This document shows, piece by piece, positions 59,770 to 64,000 of a stretch of 64,000 bases of DNA. Position 1 is the stretch's first letter. Each line of letters begins with the position of its first letter. The notes beneath the pieces were generated by a model. It saw only the letters and a list, made by a program, of their open reading frames with translations. It searched no databases and was not told the DNA's origin. This stretch comes from Cryptomeria japonica (Eukaryota; Streptophyta; Pinopsida; Cupressales; Cupressaceae). A program made the translations under genes and the position numbers. Location: the NCBI RefSeq assembly GCF_030272615.1, contig NC_081413.1, positions 335,212,302 through 335,276,301 on the forward strand, read 5' to 3'.

Positions 59770-59964
59770 TTTTGCCCCTCTTTGAGACAATGCAATTCTA
59801 AGCGTTGTTTCAAAGAACAATAATGAAAATGCCCCAGACAATAACAATAACATAGGTTGCATTCTTGCCATAGATTGCATTTTCATCTATTTAGGTTGCA
59901 TATCATACCTCATACTTTTAAAATAAAATAAAAAATCCCAAAAATATTGCATTTGCATAGTGAC
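59770..59964 (-). mobile_element. 3' end remnant of family C element with polypurine tract
   Basis: Minus strand CTCAAAGAGGGGCAAAA directly before TGTACA; upstream (to the right) are GTTCTTTGAAACAACGC and AT-rich sequence. It meets the gag start of the next element at 59965; the exact junction is not visible. Confidence 0.5.
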
Positions 59965-62900
59965 ATGCCTGTTGAAACAAGGTCAAAATCTAAGAAGATG
60001 GGCGAACTAACATATCAACCCATTGACAACGTATCAAACTCATAGTTTCAACCTAGTCAAACATTACAAATTCAAGGTTCGTCAAGCACATCATTACCAC
60101 AATATGGAATGGTTCAACTTGGACCACCTCCATTAAATGAGCCAGTGTTTGTACCCATGAAACCGGGATATGGGAGTGTTCCACCAATGCCAAGGGAAAA
60201 TGCACCTTTTGAATGGAATCAACTGAACTTGCAACATGAAATTCAAACTCAAACATTACATGAGGAACAAACTCTTTCACAAGGATTTGGTTCAGATCAA
60301 GGCATTCAACAAGAAATAAATCCAAATTTTTTACGAGATTCTTCATCAGATTCCGATGCTTCTGATGCTATTGATATGTTCCTTAAAAATCTGAAGTTGA
60401 CAAAAAAGATGGATAAATTCTTGAACAAGGTCTTTAAGATGTTTCCACAAAAATATCTTGATATGATGAGTAATGTGACCTCCTCAAATGAGCAAATTAA
60501 TGTGCAAAAACAACAAGGTGGTGAGCTGTTAAGTTTCTCTCCACATCCAAATGAAGAAAATGTGCAACAAGAACCTCAACACACCTTGATGAGTAAGTGT
60601 GCTTCAATTACTTTGACAATGACTATTCCACAAAAGTCAACATTCGAAACAATAAACAATCCATTATTTAATACAACACCTTTAGCACAAGATCTAATGA
60701 TGACCACACAAATGTTGACTACTGTCCCTCAACAAGAAATGATTCCTTGAATAATTACAAGTGGATCAAAATCTAAGATGCAAGAAAGCTTTACGACTGG
60801 AATGCCTGATCTTACGAATGTTCAAAACAATTCTACAATGCAACAAAGTTTCTATGTCCCATCAAGTTCAATATGTTTAGCAAATACTCAAGTACTCGTT
60901 ATGCAAAATATTGTGACAAATCCTTTGATAGTGGCAACACAAAGAGCCACAAATAGTGGTGTGCACCAACTACAAGTGTTGCAACAATTGAGGAATGCAC
61001 AAAAGGCACAATCAAATGTGCAAACAAGCAATGCACAACAACAACAATATCGCATTCAACAACAAGTTGCAGTGTCTTCTGCACCATTACAAGTCAATTC
61101 AAACTTGCAACCACCACAATGGATTGGACAAACAACACAGCAAGTCAATGCAAGTGCCATATCCCATTTAAAGGGGAAACAACAGAAACCTCCCAAACAA
61201 AGTTTTTTGCAAATGGTGGGATTTACATCAAGACAACAACAATTGGCACAAAGTCAGTAAATTCTAATTCGTCAGCATCAACAACAATATGTGCCTCAAT
61301 ATGTGATAGGAAAAACAAGTTATCATACATCACAACCACAACTGATGCCCATGCAATATCAACAACAACCTCAATCGCAATATTAACCAAGGCTACAAAT
61401 GATGATCCCATCACAAGAAGAATAGCAAAAGGGTCAATGTCAAGGCATGGCACAACCACAGCAACCAGAGTTGTATCAAGAACTTTATATGCCAGAGACA
61501 CCAAAGACAACAATTTTAGAGCATCAACAGCCAATGGAGAGCACGATGTATCGACAAAGAGTACACCCAAGAGTGAATGATGAACTTCCAAAATCTTCGC
61601 TATTTGACACAATTGCACAACAACTTGAGAAGTTGCAATGACAAGTCGACGCATTGCAAACCAAAGGGACAAAGAAATTATACATAGATCAAGATTTATG
61701 TCCTAATCCATTTGACAAGAGCTTGTACATGCCTCCCTTTCCTAAGCATTTTGAGGCACCTAATTTTGAGAAATATAAAGGGAATAGCAATCCAAAAGAT
61801 CATATTTGAGCATTTTTCACAGCATGTACTAAAGTGAGCTATGAGGAAACATATTTGATGTGCTTATTCACACAAAGTCTCACAGGACAAGCCATGGATT
61901 GGTATTCGCATTTGCCAAGGAACATAAAGACATGGCCGGAATTGGCTCAAAAGTTTATATCCCACTTCGCATTCAACATTGACAGTGAAGTGACCATGTC
62001 AGATTTATGCAACACCAAGCAAAAGAAAGGTGAACCATTAGTGACTTTCTTACAAAGATGGCGAAGCTTGTACAGTCGTTCTTCCCTAGATATACCTGAA
62101 GAACAACAAGTGAACTTATTTATTCAAAATTTGGTCCCAGAAATGATGTATGAGCTCAAATTGAAAAGTCCTAGTACCATTGAGAAGCTCATTAAGAAAG
62201 AGATGAACATTGAAACTGCTCTTGTAGCTAAGGGACTCATTAAGCTCAACAAAGACAGTGATAACACAAACAATTCAGGGGACAAAAATAGATTTTGGTA
62301 CAAAAACAAGAATGTCACTAATGATGAAGTTGTCGACGCAAGAGCAGTGAATGAAAATCAACCCACGTTCATGATAAAGAAATTGAGTGCTCCTAATATG
62401 TCAGCTATGCAACAAAATTAGACACAAGCAAGCAATGTTACTCAACAGCCGCAATACCAACAGTATAATCAACAACAAGGTCAGCAACAAAACCGGCAAC
62501 GAAAACATTTCAGATCAAGGGATGGCCTCCTTGATAGTTTATGCCATTGGGAGAGCCTATTGAGTCAGTAATGAAACAATTAATACAAGCAAATTTTATA
62601 AAGTTACCAGATGTCAAGGAAGAACCATTGGTAAAGCCGCATTGGTGGAATGATAATGGATATTGTGAATACCATCGGTCAAAAGGACATAAAACCGCAT
62701 CATGTTTTCAAGACTTGTTAGATCAAGGAGTAATTGAGGTAGACCCACCTAACACGACCTCTAACACTGATCATACAATTTTCAAAACTCCTTTGCTTGA
62801 TCATGACAAGGGTAAAGTATCTTCTTCAAACTCTACCCAAACAATGAATCTTAATTATGCAAATATTGGTTATAACAATGTCATCAATTGTTTTCGAGCG

Positions 62901-62969
62901 TCAAATGAGTATGTTTCCACCATAAGAATAAAGGGACAAGATCCTTCTTGCACAGTCACCACTCGTTGA
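59965..62969 (+). pseudogene. Long Gln-rich gag
   Basis: ATG at 59965 gives MPVETRSKSKKMGELTYQ. One frame to 62420 with stops at 60043, 60748, 61258, 61384, 61420, 61639, 61807 and 62418, then a frameshift near 62525. About 580 codons precede the gag core, against about 170 in the other elements here. This extra part has an Asp/Ser-rich helix-like segment (60330-60460) and a long Gln-rich region (about 60930-61560). Gag core at 61710-62150 (FEKYKGNSNPKDHI, LFTQSLTGQAMDWYSHLP). Zinc knuckle CEYHRSKGHKTASC at 62665-62706, CX2HX4HX4C type, intact. Confidence 0.85.
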
Positions 62970-62999
62970 TCCAAAATAGTCTTGAAAGGAGCTCTTGCA

Positions 63000-64000
63000 A
63001 TTCCTCCCAAATCAACTCCTACGAGTTAGTATAATCTCCTAGATCATCTGGGAAAGACACCTACACAAATATCAATTCTTGAGTTGTTGAAAATGTCCCC
63101 TATACATCGCGAAGTCCTAGATAAAGCTTTAACTAAGTCCACTGTCATGACAAACATTGATGTTGACTAGTTTCAAGCCTGAATTGGACATCTAGCTATT
63201 TCCCAACACGTTGCCTTTTCTGATAACGATATTTCCCCTGATAAGCTCCCTCATAATGATCTATTACATCTTGAAGTATTTGTCCATAATTGTAAGATCC
63301 GATGAGTCTTGATAGATGGCGGAGCAGGTCTTAACATCTGTACCTTGAGAGTAGTCATTGGTCTTGGTTGTACAGAAAATGACATTGATTCTTCCAGAAG
63401 AATAACAATCAAAGCATATGATGATGCTGAGCGCCCATCTAAAGGGGTAATTTCATTGCCTATCAGAGTCGGTCCAGTGACAGAAAACACTTTCCTGCAG
63501 GTCCTAGACCTCGATCTCCCTTACAATATGATTCTTGGTCGTCCATGGATCCACGCAATGAAAGCAGTTCCATCTACTTATCACCAGTGTTTAAAATATC
63601 CTTACAATGGGACTGAGATAACAATTCCAGGAGATTGTAATCCATTTCAATTTTGTGCTAATCTAAAGGATTCCCCACAGCAACAAGTCACAGTCAATAG
63701 AGAGGCCCACTCACATAATTATGTGCATCCTAGTGAGTTGTTAGATGCTGTCAAAGGAAAATTGAAGATACAGGACGAAGGATGTGGAGAGTATTCAATG
63801 TCTCAAACATTCCTCATTGGGAATTTACCAATATCTCCAAAATCACACAGAAAACCACATTTGTTGCAAAAGGAACCTAAGACAGTCATTCAATATCAGC
63901 CCCCCACTACATTTACAAAATGGGGTGAACTTAACAAGGAAACTTTGGATGATGATGTAATAGATTGGCTTTATAAGGATCAAACTGATACACCACTTGT
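63000..64000 (+). pseudogene. Aspartic protease region of right-hand Tat element
   Basis: Same frame as the gag C-terminus. TQISILELLKMSPIHREVLD (63066), then VLIDGGAGLNICTL (63307), the catalytic Asp with Gly-Gly instead of Thr/Ser-Gly, KAYDDAERPSKGVISLP, and MILGRPWIHAMKAVPSTYHQ (63529). Stops at about 63168, 63180 and 63303. Runs off the edge before the G-patch position. Confidence 0.8.

Larger units (their letters stand above)
59965..64000 (+). mobile_element. Tat-like gypsy element, 5' LTR missing, continues past right edge
   Basis: Gag, zinc knuckle and protease in the same order as the 28-kb element, but a separate family with a much longer gag. No LTR of its own is in the window. The last visible segment (VIDWLYKDQT) is the one that precedes the G-patch in the 28-kb element. 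Confidence 0.8.

Noticed and set aside
1-64000. tRNA, rRNA, snRNA genes or telomeric arrays
   Set aside because: I saw no cloverleaf with A/B boxes, no rRNA core motifs and no tandem TTTAGGG run; isolated AACCCTA motifs in 30217-30440 are not tandem. A covariance-model scan would be the decisive test.

Overview
This window is plant nuclear DNA made almost entirely of nested, decayed transposable elements. I see no convincing single-copy host gene, no tRNA or rRNA gene and no CRISPR array. The families present (Tat-lineage Ty3/gypsy with a second RNase H, Tork-like Ty1/copia with an initiator-Met primer site, L1-type LINE, plant mobile domain ORFs), the AT-rich LTRs and the heavy stop-codon decay fit a seed plant with a very large, methylated genome. 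A gymnosperm is plausible but not shown.

Layout. 1-6009: a leftward gypsy element (family A): 5' LTR 4867-6009, leader, gag, then a linker running off the left edge; its protease/G-patch segment is deleted. It sits inside the integrase of an older rightward gypsy element (element 1), of which the integrase C-terminus, an antisense plant mobile domain (PMD) ORF (8469-10223) and the start of the 3' LTR (11189) remain. 12450-16600: the 3' tail and 3' LTR of another gypsy element (D), split by a solo LTR (family C, 13238-14786, TSD CTTAT). 16600-21464: a 3'-truncated L1 LINE.

21460-52020: a nest. A copia 3' LTR (start 21827, end about 52020) is split by a 28-kb Tat-lineage element (23692-51837, TSD GTGGT on both sides). 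That element has gag, protease, G-patch, RT, RNase H, a second RNase H, integrase and, in antisense near its 3' end, a PMD gene. It is itself split by a 4.5-kb solo LTR or LARD-like insertion (29366-33851, TSD AAAAG) inside the pol frame, and by a complete copia element (41119-47834) inside the antisense PMD gene. Without these two insertions it is about 16.9 kb.

52021-53946: unidentified DNA with a 686-bp tandem duplication. 53947-58394: a second family A element, rightward and truncated in gag by a leftward family C LTR (58395-59769). 59965-64000: a further Tat-like element with an unusually long Gln-rich gag and a protease, continuing past the right edge.

The most interesting signals are the recurrent antisense PMD ORF downstream of pol; short-motif arrays in the 5' leader and 3' tail of the 28-kb element that are reverse complements of each other (exact 14-mers); a G-patch after the protease; an array of seven 22-bp palindromes in the 4.5-kb insertion; and ten in-frame stops in one PMD ORF, all TAG, without a frameshift. 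A long structured leader block is also shared between two gypsy families.
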